Source: DAIUFH01 sp036844705 (GTDB lineage Bacteria > Bacillota > Clostridia > Tissierellales > Tissierellaceae). From it: a stretch of DNA of 18,962 nucleotides. Location of the stretch: positions 1 to 18,962 of the forward strand of contig DAIUFH010000040.1 of assembly GCA_036844705.1 (NCBI GenBank), given 5' to 3'. The translations under genes and the position numbers were made by a program. This document shows positions 1 through 7,937 of this stretch, piece after piece. The number at the start of each line of letters is the position of its first letter. The first letter of the stretch is position 1. The notes beneath the pieces were generated by a model. The model saw only the letters and a list, made by a program, of their open reading frames with translations. It had not been told where the DNA came from and ran no database searches.

Positions 1-979
1 TATTTTCTAATCTAGTTTTTAATTGTTTGCCATTACTTCCCATAGCTGTTGTAAGGGAAGACTTCTTTAACATGGAGCTATTTATCAAACTTAAAATGGT
101 TCCTCCATAATATTTTCTATCATCAAGATCCATTTCTTCTACTACTTTTTCATCTATGGAATATTCACAGTATTTATCTACTTCTTTTAGCAATATATAA
201 ACAAATGGATTGAACCAATGGATTGCATTTATAAAAATGGCAAAGACCTTTATTATAATATCTTTTCTTTTATAATGATTGAGTTCATGTAGGAATATCA
301 TCTTCAGTCTTTTATAATCTTCGTCAATTCCTGGGATAAGTACTATAGGATGAAATATGCCTATTAACATCGGAGAACCGACAGTATTACAAGTTCTTAG
401 TTCTACCTTTGCATTCAAATTCAATTCATCTTTACATATATTAAATAGTCTTACAATGTCCTCTTCTTTCACCACCCTACTATCTCTTAAAATGGATGAT
501 TTAAACCTTATATAGGGTATAACTTTTAATAGGAGTAAAGCAATTGCACCGATAATCCAAATGTATTTGATTATATCTTTATATTGATTTATATTTAGTT
601 CTATATTTTGAAAATCTTGATTTTCTGTTTGAATCTGATTAACGTCTTTGCTTGTTAGATTATCCTCTATTTTATACTCTGGTGCCTCTTTTTCTACCTT
701 TGTATTATTTTCTATTCCTTTTATCTCTTCTTTCTTATTTATGTTTCCTGGAACTGTTGATTCCCTAATTTCTAAGTCAGAAACATTAGATATTGGGTTT
801 ATAGGTAATTTTATAAAATTATCTACTGGTATAATAAAAAAAGTTAAGACTAAAATAAGCATTTTATAATGCCATGATGAATTAAAGTGTTTCTTAGTTA
901 TAGGTTTTAAAAGTGTAAACATGAAAAACATAATACTTCCCACAATAGATATGTTAAATACCATATTTAGAACTTTCAT
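1..979 (-). CDS. M56-family (BlaR1/MecR1-type) membrane metallopeptidase, partial
   Basis: The ORF starts with ATG at 979 and stays open to the window edge, so only about 326 N-terminal residues are seen. It begins with two hydrophobic segments (about residues 1-25 and 36-55), then a polar linker rich in E/N/K, another membrane segment near residues 138-155, and the zinc-protease signature HELNH at about residues 231-235 (bases 275-289). This is followed by KRKD and a further hydrophobic segment with WFNPFVY, typical of family M56. It starts one base after the stop of the BlaI-type repressor gene, so the two are almost certainly cotranscribed and translationally coupled. In known systems the sensor protease senses a beta-lactam or other envelope signal and leads to repressor cleavage. 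The sensor domain that would show the ligand lies outside the window, and no beta-lactamase is visible here. Confidence 0.85.
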   Translation of the reverse strand, partial: MKVLNMVFNISIVGSIMFFMFTLLKPITKKHFNSSWHYKMLILVLTFFIIPVDNFIKLPINPISNVSDLEIRESTVPGNINKKEEIKGIENNTKVEKEAPEYKIEDNLTSKDVNQIQTENQDFQNIELNINQYKDIIKYIWIIGAIALLLLKVIPYIRFKSSILRDSRVVKEEDIVRLFNICKDELNLNAKVELRTCNTVGSPMLIGIFHPIVLIPGIDEDYKRLKMIFLHELNHYKRKDIIIKVFAIFINAIHWFNPFVYILLKEVDKYCEYSIDEKVVEEMDLDDRKYYGGTILSLINSSMLKKSSLTTAMGSNGKQLKTRLEN

Positions 980-980
980 A

Positions 981-1349
981 CTATAACCCCCTAATCCAGT
1001 CTTTTAACTCTTTTAAATCATCCTCATCGATTTTTTTATTATCATATAGTGATGCTACCAGAGATTTTATACTACCACCATACATATCATCAATAAATCC
1101 ATTAGCTTGATAAGATTTATATTCATCTCTACTAATTTTAGGGGAATAATAATTAACCCTACCCTCTTTTCTTACCTTTAGTACATTTTTATCTACTAAA
1201 CGTTTTGCTAAGGTAAGTATAGTGGTATGTTTCCAAAAGTTATCTTCTCCAAGCTTTTCAATTATATCTGCTGTAGTAACTTCTTCATCTTCATTCCAAA
1301 TAATCTTCATTATTTCATATTCTGCGTCTGAAATCTTTATTACTTTCAA
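981..1349 (-). CDS. BlaI/MecI/CopY-family transcriptional repressor
   Basis: This 122-residue protein has the usual length of a BlaI/MecI repressor. Residues about 5-70 form the winged helix (ISDAEYEIMKIIW, then TTADIIEKL and HTTILTLAKRLVDKNVL, then the wing KVRKEGRVNYYSP). The C-terminal part (SLVASLYDNKKIDEDDLKEL) matches the dimerisation region. BlaI-type proteins bind TACA/TGTA dyads as dimers and are inactivated by proteolysis triggered by the M56 partner. Two such dyads lie directly upstream over a good promoter, so the pair is likely autoregulated. The next gene, the M56 protease, begins one base after this stop codon. Whether the inducer is a beta-lactam, copper or something else cannot be told from this window. 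Confidence 0.9.
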   Translation of the reverse strand: MKVIKISDAEYEIMKIIWNEDEEVTTADIIEKLGEDNFWKHTTILTLAKRLVDKNVLKVRKEGRVNYYSPKISRDEYKSYQANGFIDDMYGGSIKSLVASLYDNKKIDEDDLKELKDWIRGL

Positions 1350-1368
1350 TTAACTCACTCCTTCAATT

Positions 1369-1406
1369 CTACATCGTGTAGTATTGATTTTATTTTACAC
1401 CTTGTA
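1369..1406. promoter_or_regulatory. Two BlaI-type operator dyads
   Basis: Two copies of TACA-N3-TGTA lie at 1370-1380 (TACATCGTGTA, extended to a perfect CTACA/TGTAG arm pair at 1369-1381) and 1396-1406 (TACACCTTGTA). Their centres are 26 bp apart. The upstream one falls between the -35 and -10 boxes and the other just downstream of the -10. This is the layout expected for autorepression by a BlaI/MecI-family protein. Confidence 0.75.
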
Positions 1407-1420
1407 GAATGTGAAGTCAA
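1392..1420 (-). promoter_or_regulatory. Sigma-A-type promoter of the blaI-M56 operon
   Basis: On the minus strand TTGACT (1420-1415) is followed by a 17-bp spacer and TAAAAT (1397-1392), near-consensus -35 and -10 boxes. It sits about 45-70 bases upstream of the BlaI-type start codon at 1349. Confidence 0.65.
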
Positions 1421-1428
1421 GGAGATGT

Positions 1429-1650
1429 TTAAATTATTTCATTAACTGCTCTAAGTCGACTTCTGAAGTTAGCTTTGGGAAAATTGCTTATATAGCAAAC
1501 TGTCTTTATATTTTCATTTGGATAAAGTTTGTTTTTATTAGATCCAATCAAAATATTCACTCCTTCTAATTTACTTGAAGTACACATAAATAGAATTAAT
1601 CTGTTACATATCGTAGCAGCATTACGATATTCTTGAGGTGGCTTTCCCAA
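1429..1650 (-). CDS. Hypothetical small ORF, possibly a gene remnant
   Basis: This is a 73-codon open frame beginning with TTG and lacking a ribosome binding site at that start. The same frame is open further upstream into the end of the MGMT-like gene (from about 1694), which suggests the 5' end of a decayed gene rather than a real start. I do not recognise the N-terminal half. The segment KNKLYPNENIKTVCYI faintly recalls the beginning of CatB/Vat-type hexapeptide acetyltransferases, but the rest does not continue that similarity. The assignment is a guess. Confidence 0.3.
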   Translation of the reverse strand: MGKPPQEYRNAATICNRLILFMCTSSKLEGVNILIGSNKNKLYPNENIKTVCYISNFPKANFRSRLRAVNEII

Positions 1651-1669
1651 AGCTTTATATCTATGGAAT

Positions 1670-1978
1670 TCAGCAGTCCCATTGACATTTCTTTAAATCA
1701 ACATGGGTTTTATCTTTCAGAGGAATACCCTCATTTAGAAGCAAGTCGGCTTGTTCAATCCATCCTGGTACCAGTCTACCGGCGTGGTTAACTACTCTAT
1801 GACAAGGATAATCCCCATAATATTCTGCCCTGCTGAGAACCTTTCCAACAAGTCTTGCGTTTTTATCTCTACCGATTAGCCTTGCAATTTGTCCGTATGT
1901 AGCAACATTACCCCTCGGAATCTCCTCTACAACAGAAAGAATTTCATAAATCAAATCTTCTCCTAAAACTGGTTTCAT
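1670..1978 (-). CDS. MGMT-family protein (DNA alkyltransferase-like, DNA-binding domain only)
   Basis: This 102-residue protein corresponds to the C-terminal DNA-binding/active-site domain of O6-methylguanine-DNA methyltransferases, without their N-terminal ribonuclease-H-like domain. Visible hallmarks are IPRGNVATYGQIARLIG (about 20-36), an arginine-finger-like segment KNARLVGKVLS, and the active-site box PCHRVV at 58-63 with Cys59. Because the acceptor cysteine is kept (PCHR, not PWHR as in many ATL proteins), direct methyl transfer is possible. The short form could equally recruit other repair pathways. The ATG at 1978 has a purine-rich GAGGATATAAAGG region upstream. The 3' end overlaps the open frame of the following small ORF. 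Confidence 0.85.
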   Translation of the reverse strand: MKPVLGEDLIYEILSVVEEIPRGNVATYGQIARLIGRDKNARLVGKVLSRAEYYGDYPCHRVVNHAGRLVPGWIEQADLLLNEGIPLKDKTHVDLKKCQWDC

Positions 1979-2138
1979 AGTACCTTTATATCCTCCTTAT
2001 ATCAAATGTTTTCTAAATTAAATCGAATTCCTAAATTTTTTCATTTTTTAACTTCTTTTATTAAGTTTCTTTGATAAGGTCTTCTTTCTTATAATCTTAT
2101 TTGCCATCATATTGACTTGTCTCTTGTTATTGTTTCTA

Positions 2139-3419
2139 TTAATTTTCTTCATTTATCCAGCGTAAACAAGCCTGTAACGGAGTCTCAGAAACCCCTGCGA
2201 CAACATCAGGCGAAGTTCCAAACTCAACATTACTTGATCCATCTTCATTTATTCCGTATCCCATCCTATAAAAAAAAACCAATCCCGAATGAGATAACGC
2301 CGTCATCATTGGTGTTCCACCATTATATCCATCTCCACCTGTTTGATGTCCCACTAAAGTTGCAAACCCGGTACCTTTTGCAAACTGTGCGAATGCTTCT
2401 ATTGAAGAAAAAGTTTCCGAATCTATTAAAAGGTAAATTTTCCCTGAAAACACCTTTTTTTTAAAGAGAGGTTGAATACTTATTTCACTTTCAATATAAC
2501 CACCAAATTGCTGTGCATCCTCAAGATTTAGATTAGGATATCTTTCAAAATCTATTTGTTCAATAACCTCAACACCCAAGTCTTGGTAATAGTTTTTTAC
2601 CCAGCCATCATTTTTTATAAAGAATTTAGTATGCAATGTCTTAACTTCATCTATATTCGGAGCTACAATATTGTTCATCCAATAAGAATCTCCACTATCA
2701 TTTGCATGACATCTAATAATCAAATGTCTATATCCTTGCTTTTCAAGTTTGTTAAAGTAATCCAATAAATATTGTGATTCTCTTTTTTCATTTTTTACAG
2801 AAGGATAAAACACCTCGAGAAAAGCTGTTTTTTCACCCACATTAGATGTTCTAATATTTGAACCAATGTTCCAAAAGAGAATTTTTTGAAGAATATGTAA
2901 CGGAAACCCATTCTTCATATATCCATAACTTTCTAATGCCCTCTCATCTTCAAGAGCCTGAAGCTGGTTTGTTAGATTAAAATCCTCCACAACTTCATCC
3001 TCTAAGTCTAAAACATATTTAAGCCTGAAAAATGCATTTGCATCAAAAACCATTAGATGTCCAATATAATTCATTTCATTTAATGCCTCGTTAATTATTT
3101 GATAGAATACTTTAATGTCAATCTGATTTCTTTCTTCAATCTTCTTTCGATATATTTTTTTGATGTCTTCAACATCAATCCCTAATTTCCTTTCTGCTAC
3201 ACCAAAATATGGATACCTGGTCTCTAATTTCTCCCATAGAAAATCATAATCTTCAAGCGCTTTTTCTTTTGTAAATTCTCTCACTGTCAGTGGTGGATTA
3301 AAATACTTATATATTGGTATAAATACATTAATGATAAAAACATAGGCAATGAACATCAAAAAAATTAGTGAAAATATATTCTTTGACTTTGTTTTAATAT
3401 ATGTTCCTTTAAATTTCAT
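2139..3419 (-). CDS. S41-family (C-terminal processing/tricorn-type) peptidase-like membrane protein
   Basis: This 426-residue protein has one N-terminal membrane anchor (about residues 15-36) and would otherwise lie outside the membrane. The region about 48-130 (DYDFLWEKLETRYPYF, then a helical stretch) matches the N-terminal part of extracellular S41-like proteins. Near the C-terminus comes the S41 core: KIYLLIDSETFSSIEAFAQF (about 327-346) with Ser338 as the likely nucleophile, then GTGFATLVGHQTGGDG. There is no obvious PDZ domain. Start choice: ATG at 3419 with AGGAAGTGAT upstream. The neighbours give no substrate. A protease acting on an envelope protein is the family expectation; activity is not proven by the sequence. 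Confidence 0.8.
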   Translation of the reverse strand: MKFKGTYIKTKSKNIFSLIFLMFIAYVFIINVFIPIYKYFNPPLTVREFTKEKALEDYDFLWEKLETRYPYFGVAERKLGIDVEDIKKIYRKKIEERNQIDIKVFYQIINEALNEMNYIGHLMVFDANAFFRLKYVLDLEDEVVEDFNLTNQLQALEDERALESYGYMKNGFPLHILQKILFWNIGSNIRTSNVGEKTAFLEVFYPSVKNEKRESQYLLDYFNKLEKQGYRHLIIRCHANDSGDSYWMNNIVAPNIDEVKTLHTKFFIKNDGWVKNYYQDLGVEVIEQIDFERYPNLNLEDAQQFGGYIESEISIQPLFKKKVFSGKIYLLIDSETFSSIEAFAQFAKGTGFATLVGHQTGGDGYNGGTPMMTALSHSGLVFFYRMGYGINEDGSSNVEFGTSPDVVAGVSETPLQACLRWINEEN

Positions 3420-3640
3420 ACCTATATCACTTCCTTAGGTTTAGTTTATTAAAAATTTTATTTAGTGTCCATACCTATATACTAACATCAGATATCATAT
3501 TATCAAAAGTAAAAAACTTCTGGTATTTACTTTCTAATTAATATCTCCTCTATAATACTCCCTACTATTTAATTCCCAGAGCTATAGCTATCATCATATT
3601 TTTTTCGCTCCTCTCATATAATGGTTTATTTCTACTTAGA

Positions 3641-3673
3641 AAAAAGGTAGCTGAGTTATCAACTACCTTTCGT
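3641..3673 (-). terminator. Rho-independent terminator
   Basis: On the minus strand a hairpin GGTAGTTGA-TAAC-TCAGCTACC (nine pairs with one G-U, four-base loop) is preceded by AAA and followed by TTTTTTC, a classic intrinsic terminator. It overlaps the stop codon of the AbiEii-like fragment and would end the transcript carrying the lipoprotein gene. Confidence 0.75.
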
Positions 3674-3782
3674 AGAGAGAGTCTGTAATATTAAATCTTT
3701 CAAACATATAATTCTGCAATATAACTTGGGCCGACATATCTTTTTCTTTTGCTAAATTTCTAATCTTTGCCTTTAAACTCAT
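3663..3782 (-). pseudogene. AbiEii-like nucleotidyltransferase toxin, N-terminal fragment
   Basis: A 39-codon frame begins MSLKAKIRNLAKEKDMSAQV and continues ILQNYMFERF. This is the characteristic N-terminus of AbiEii/AbiGii-type nucleotidyltransferase toxins, normally about 250-300 residues. After residue 30 the similarity stops (NITDSLYER) and a stop codon follows inside a terminator hairpin. The start overlaps the end of a short upstream reading frame as ATGA, an arrangement often seen between AbiEi antitoxin and AbiEii toxin genes, but no antitoxin domain is recognisable. No catalytic residues remain, so this is a remnant of an abortive-infection or toxin-antitoxin locus removed by deletion. 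Confidence 0.55.
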
Positions 3783-3834
3783 GGCTTTTCTATCATGGAA
3801 GTACCTCCATATTTTCGTTCCTGCTGCCTTATAA

Positions 3835-4449
3835 TTAGTATTTTATGTCGATTACTGATGTATCAAAGTCATAAGATAAATTCTCCATTTTAAACCAAAG
3901 ATCCGACTCTTGCATAGGTATAGACATTCTTACCCATTCTCCCCTTCGCTCTAATATTATGCCCACTCCATACTGCACTCCTTTTTCGTTACCATCAACG
4001 GCATCATAACTCATTGCATCGTTAACAATAGCTTGATTTGCATTATCGATAAAAATTGATTTGTCATAGCTCAGTTTATCTTTTTCAACTGTTCCACGAA
4101 TACGTGGAATATCCCCAAATGCCTGCACAATTCTACATTCCATATCATTTTCTTCAATCACAATTACCATATCATTTTTATATAGAGAAAAATCTTCATT
4201 TTCTAACTCCTGATATATTTGATTGTTATTTTCATCTGTTGTAATCACATATGGTCTTTTTAAAACTGTTTCTTCTGTAATTGTAGCCACCTTTCCTTGA
4301 TATTCTATAAATTCTTCATCGAGAACTTCCTGCGGATTTGTTACTTTCGGTAGCCCGGAATCTTTATCAGAAGAATTTTGCTTTGTACAGCCCACAATCA
4401 TGAAGCTCATTAAAGCAACAAAGATAACAGCCAATATAAATCTTTTCAT
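3835..4449 (-). CDS. Predicted lipoprotein of unknown function
   Basis: This 204-residue protein begins with a lipoprotein signal peptide: MKR, a hydrophobic core to residue 19, then the lipobox IVGC with Cys21 as the lipidation site, followed by a polar linker (TKQNSSDKDSG). The mature part is acidic with no membrane segments. It has an SH3-like feel (ITEETVLKRPYVITTDENNNQ, then YKNDMVIVIEE) with a C-terminal WVRMSIPMQESDLWFKMENL, but I cannot assign a family. The ATG at 4449 has AGAGGTGATG upstream. Transcription probably ends at the terminator at 3641-3673 after passing the AbiEii-like fragment. Confidence 0.75.
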   Translation of the reverse strand: MKRFILAVIFVALMSFMIVGCTKQNSSDKDSGLPKVTNPQEVLDEEFIEYQGKVATITEETVLKRPYVITTDENNNQIYQELENEDFSLYKNDMVIVIEENDMECRIVQAFGDIPRIRGTVEKDKLSYDKSIFIDNANQAIVNDAMSYDAVDGNEKGVQYGVGIILERRGEWVRMSIPMQESDLWFKMENLSYDFDTSVIDIKY

Positions 4450-4507
4450 AACATCACCTCTATATAATTATTTTTTAGATTGACTAAAACACATATACCT
4501 TCTCTTA

Positions 4508-4624
4508 TTATAAGTATTCTTCAATTGACTCATTTATCATTGAATCCAACCTTACAGCATTATTTAGTATATTCACTTCGTTTTGACATTGAAAAAAATT
4601 TAAATCACCAATTATGTATTACAT
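4508..4624 (-). pseudogene. Small decayed ORF (premature TAA at codon 2)
   Basis: A ribosome binding site (AAGGAG) is followed by ATG at 4624 and immediately by TAA, after which the same frame is open for 36 codons to a stop at 4508. The encoded tail (NEVNILNNAVRLDSMINESI, then EEYL) looks protein-like and helical, unlike typical random AT-rich intergenic translation. I do not recognise it. It may be a small gene with a nonsense mutation or the tail of a deleted gene. Confidence 0.25.
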
Positions 4625-4678
4625 TTTTGCTCCTTATAATATCATGGTTATCTTTATAAATTAGAATTTGTATCTAAA

Positions 4679-5002
4679 CTATCTCTCAATAAAGACACTT
4701 ACAGTTTCCTTCAGCTCATCACTGAACTCTTCGAGATCTTCAAAGCTAATCGCACCTTCACTTATAAGAGAAATAATGTTATAAATAAATTTTGATCGAC
4801 TCATTTCTAATTGAACGCCAGCCTTATTCTTATCTTTCTTTATTCTCTTGTCCAGACCCCAAAACTTTTCTGATGGATTAGAGTCTTCACTTAATAGTTC
4901 TATATATTCCTTATTGAGCCTATCCATATATGATTCCTGCCAATCAGCAATTTTATTCCTGAAAAGCGTCCAGTCTCTTTTTGTAAATCCCTGCTCTTGC
5001 AA
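4679..5002 (-). CDS. Conserved hypothetical protein
   Basis: This 107-residue, highly charged, helical protein has no signal peptide or membrane segment. It reads FTKRDWTLFRNKIADWQESY, then MDRLNKEYIELLSEDSNPSEKF, and ends FEDLEEFSDELKETVSVFIER. I associate this type of small protein with clostridial genomes but know no function for it. Start choice: TTG at 5002, because AGGGAGG lies 9 bases upstream and the first in-frame ATG would remove a quarter of the protein. It lies about 80 bases downstream of the 552-residue gene. Confidence 0.7.
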   Translation of the reverse strand: MQEQGFTKRDWTLFRNKIADWQESYMDRLNKEYIELLSEDSNPSEKFWGLDKRIKKDKNKAGVQLEMSRSKFIYNIISLISEGAISFEDLEEFSDELKETVSVFIER

Positions 5003-5082
5003 TGCCTCAAACCTCCCTCTAAATTTCTATTTAGTAAACTTGTGGTATAAGTCTATATTTCGTTTGACTATTATATTTTATA

Positions 5083-6741
5083 TTACTTATTTAATAATTC
5101 AAATTCTGCTTTAAAAGCCCTCTTTCTAGAATGTGCCTTTCTGTAATGCTCGATTATAATTGCTCTGCCATTTGTCATTCCATTAGACTCTAATGTTTCC
5201 CCCAAAGATGCTATAAGTACTGCTGCTTTATAGTAGCTATTTCTATAACATCCTCCTACAACTCCTTCTGTTCTTTTATCCGTCTCATCTTTTAACCATG
5301 ATATATATTTTTCATATTGTTCTTCGGTTAAAACTTGTTTTTCCCTCCAGTTTAAAAATAAATCAAGGAAATCTACATCTTCTCCTACAAATTCTAATCT
5401 ATAAATAATTCCTTCTACAAGTTTCTCTATAGCTTTTGTAGATTTTTTATCTTTATTTAATAATAAAATGAAAAGTGGTATTACTATACCTTTAAATCTT
5501 GTAGTCCAACCCAGTGAATATTTTTCTTTTATGTATATATCATATATATAGTCAAATTCCCCGTTAAAAAATCTTATAATGTCTTTATGATTCCTAGAAA
5601 GTGTATTTATATTTATTTGTTTATTTATATTATTAAATCCACCTGTATCATCTTCTGATAGCTTTTCCACATGTTTTGCTGCCTTCTTTGTTATATTTTC
5701 ATAGTTAGATATTTGGAATAATCTTAGATAGTTATTTAATGAGGACTTAGAATAAAATGATGCTTCATAACATTTTTCGGCTATATCATAGTGTTTAAGA
5801 TTTATTGCAGCTATAGCAGTTAAATCTGCTATCTCTCCTCGGATGATTAAATTCTCAGACAATAAATCAACAGCTTCTAATCCTAATTTCTCACACTCAA
5901 CATCCTTATTTTGACTTAACAAATCTTCACATGCATATTTAAATAAAATGGGGTGTCTCAAATACTTTGTTCTAGCAATTTCACATAAGTAATCTATGCC
6001 CTTATATAAGCATGCTTCTAATAATAATTCTGCTGCCCTATCCCCATCTGTATCTATAAGGAATGATATCCATTCCTCCATGAAAGAGTCTATATCTTTT
6101 AGTTCTTCTGGTCCTATACGAAATATATCCTCAATTTTTATATTCTTACTTTTATTCCATATAAGATAACTATACAAGGACTGGAACCTATCTTTCCCTT
6201 TTGTGATTTGATAGGTTGCATACATAAGATTCAGGACAACTCTCTCGTAGTTAAAGTTTGTCCATATTTCATCTACAACTTCTTCAAAATCTAATTCATT
6301 CCAATCAACAGTATCTCTATCTGATACAATAAATGTCAAATTAAGAAGGAGGTTATTTAGGTTTTGAGATTCTTGATATCGCTTTTGATATAATAAATCT
6401 TCTGCCATTTGGAATGCATCGTAGAGGTCTTCTACTATATCAAAAGGGTCATAATAATCATATGCATAGTCACCATCCCAATAATTTTCACCATACTCTT
6501 CATAACCACTACATTCAAAATAGATGTCTCCTTCTTCTATCTTTTCACACCAATTTTCTATCTTGTTTTTTTCATAAATAATTGGATCATAATCTGGTTC
6601 CTCGCCTAAAGAATTAAGGAGTCCGCTTCTTTCATGTTCTTTTGCTATTCGTGCTTTATTGTATATCCATTTTGTTTTCTCTTCTTCAGACATAATAAAT
6701 AGTTTTTCTTCAACTACTTTCATAAACTCATTATAGTTCAT
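5083..6741 (-). CDS. Large conserved hypothetical protein, TPR-like helical repeats
   Basis: This 552-residue protein is probably cytoplasmic: it has no signal peptide or membrane segment. The N-terminal part is acidic with an unusual tyrosine/aspartate-rich stretch at about 75-104 (YEEYGENYWDGDYAYDYYDP). The middle (about 105-400) is a run of amphipathic helices resembling degenerate TPR/SEL1-like repeats (for example LIIRGEIADLTAIAAINLKH). The end is basic (HYRKAHSRKRAFKAEFELLNK). I recognise the overall look as a clostridial hypothetical family but not a function. AGAGGAG upstream supports ATG 6741. It directly follows a truncated alpha/beta hydrolase remnant. Confidence 0.7.
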   Translation of the reverse strand: MNYNEFMKVVEEKLFIMSEEEKTKWIYNKARIAKEHERSGLLNSLGEEPDYDPIIYEKNKIENWCEKIEEGDIYFECSGYEEYGENYWDGDYAYDYYDPFDIVEDLYDAFQMAEDLLYQKRYQESQNLNNLLLNLTFIVSDRDTVDWNELDFEEVVDEIWTNFNYERVVLNLMYATYQITKGKDRFQSLYSYLIWNKSKNIKIEDIFRIGPEELKDIDSFMEEWISFLIDTDGDRAAELLLEACLYKGIDYLCEIARTKYLRHPILFKYACEDLLSQNKDVECEKLGLEAVDLLSENLIIRGEIADLTAIAAINLKHYDIAEKCYEASFYSKSSLNNYLRLFQISNYENITKKAAKHVEKLSEDDTGGFNNINKQININTLSRNHKDIIRFFNGEFDYIYDIYIKEKYSLGWTTRFKGIVIPLFILLLNKDKKSTKAIEKLVEGIIYRLEFVGEDVDFLDLFLNWREKQVLTEEQYEKYISWLKDETDKRTEGVVGGCYRNSYYKAAVLIASLGETLESNGMTNGRAIIIEHYRKAHSRKRAFKAEFELLNK

Positions 6742-6756
6742 TATATTTTTCTCCTC

Positions 6757-6915
6757 TAATATAATAATTATCGGTCAAATCCTCAAAAATATACTTTGGA
6801 TATCCATATTCGTAAGTAATTGACTTGCCAACATCTCTATTGTCATAGCATATAATATGAAACCCTTGTTTACTTAATTTCTTACAAATTCTTCTTCCCA
6901 ATGTTCACTGCGTTT
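6757..6915 (-). pseudogene. Alpha/beta hydrolase fragment, frameshifted
   Basis: Translation of the minus strand gives EHWEEEF in one frame and, after a one-base shift near 6887, CKKLSKQGFHIICYDNRDVG, then KSITYEYGYPKYIFEDLTD. This closely follows the oxyanion/strand-4 region of alpha/beta-hydrolase-fold enzymes (YDNRDVGRST...YTFEDL). The nucleophile elbow and everything downstream are missing, and the 5' part is absent. This is a short relic wedged between two intact genes. Confidence 0.55.
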
Positions 6916-6973
6916 TTAGCTCTATTGGTAGGCTGGAACATATCGAACTTCAACTATTACACCATTAAATATG

Positions 6974-7723
6974 TTAGTTAATAATTTCGCCTTTGTTTTT
7001 AGCTAAATTTTCATGCCATTCTCGTCGCTTAGTAGTTGTCAGTTTCGTCCTCTCTATTTCTTCACCAATAATTCTTAAAGGTTCTTGTGAGCGATAAGAA
7101 CGCGTTAAGTTACCAGGGAATTTTTTGTCAGTAACATTTGGATCGTTTTCAATTTCACCTGTTGGTTCTACTATATAAACGTGTTCGCTTCCTTCTCCTT
7201 TAGCTAATGCTGCTGCAAGACCTGCTCCGTTGACATTAGCAGTGAAATAAATATGGTTCATTTTAAGCCCAAGTTTGTAATTCGAATTTCCACCCGCTGT
7301 TAGGAAATCACCAACCTGCAAATCTGCCTTTGTCCCATGATAAAATGGACCTTCATCAGAAGGCACACCCTTATATGAATTTGACAAGTCATAATTTCTT
7401 TTTGCATTATCAGATTCACCCAACTCCTCATAACATTTGGCAATGTTTAAATATAATATTGAGTATGCACTCTTAACATTATCATCATTTATTTTTAGTG
7501 CACACTTTAGAGATGTTTCCATCCATTTTAATTTGTCTGCCATACTCTTTTGTAGACGAGCTACATGATAAGCTGCGATAAATCTTTCATATTCGTCCGT
7601 TGCTTCGTGCCATGCTTTATTAAACATCGTGATTGCACCCTCACTGTTTCCACTTTCCTCTAACTGCATCCCACTCATGCAGAGTTTAATAATGACGTTA
7701 TTTGGATCAAATTTTATACTCAT
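6974..7723 (-). CDS. arr: Rifampin ADP-ribosyltransferase (Arr) with N-terminal TPR-like domain
   Basis: This 249-residue, two-part protein has residues about 1-120 made of paired amphipathic helices of TPR type (GNSEGAITMFNKAWHEA; YLNIAKCYEELGESDNAKRNY). Residues about 124-222 match NAD+-rifampin ADP-ribosyltransferase: GPFYHGTKADLQVGD, NHIYFTA, VYIVEPTG, DPNVTDKKFPGN and TRSYRSQEPLRIIGE. The residues known to matter in Arr are present as His129, Tyr159 and Asp194. The family inactivates rifamycins by ADP-ribosylating the ansa-chain hydroxyl. Classical Arr is about 140 residues, so the helical front domain is an extension; such long forms occur in Firmicutes, and its role is unknown. The ATG at 7723 has GAGGTAAGA upstream. 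The gene could confer rifamycin resistance, but this is inferred from the sequence only. Confidence 0.85.
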   Translation of the reverse strand: MSIKFDPNNVIIKLCMSGMQLEESGNSEGAITMFNKAWHEATDEYERFIAAYHVARLQKSMADKLKWMETSLKCALKINDDNVKSAYSILYLNIAKCYEELGESDNAKRNYDLSNSYKGVPSDEGPFYHGTKADLQVGDFLTAGGNSNYKLGLKMNHIYFTANVNGAGLAAALAKGEGSEHVYIVEPTGEIENDPNVTDKKFPGNLTRSYRSQEPLRIIGEEIERTKLTTTKRREWHENLAKNKGEIIN

Positions 7724-7937
7724 TCATTCTTACCTCAAATTAATTAATTAATTGATTGATTGTTATTATGAGTAAACCAAGAAATTTATCTTCGAGATAT
7801 TTACCCGCAAGAATACTTTACTTCTCTTCATTGTATCTTTCTTGCCTCAAAAGTTCTGGAATAAAATAGTTAGTTTTCCTTAATCTGGAGACTAAATAAT
7901 GTTCTTTATGGTCACTTTGTTCTACATTTCTAAATGC

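Noticed and set aside
648..869. Plus-strand hydrophobic frame of 73 codons
   Set aside because: It is antisense to the linker of the M56 protease; the hydrophobic character comes from the complement of an E/K/N-rich stretch.
2117..2464. Plus-strand open frame of 115 codons
   Set aside because: It lies inside the S41-type gene on the opposite strand, has low-complexity composition (many Leu/His/Pro/Lys) and no ribosome binding site.
7739..7763. ATTA/GATT short tandem units upstream of arr
   Set aside because: It is only about six 4-base units in AT-rich DNA; no evidence that it is more than chance simple sequence.
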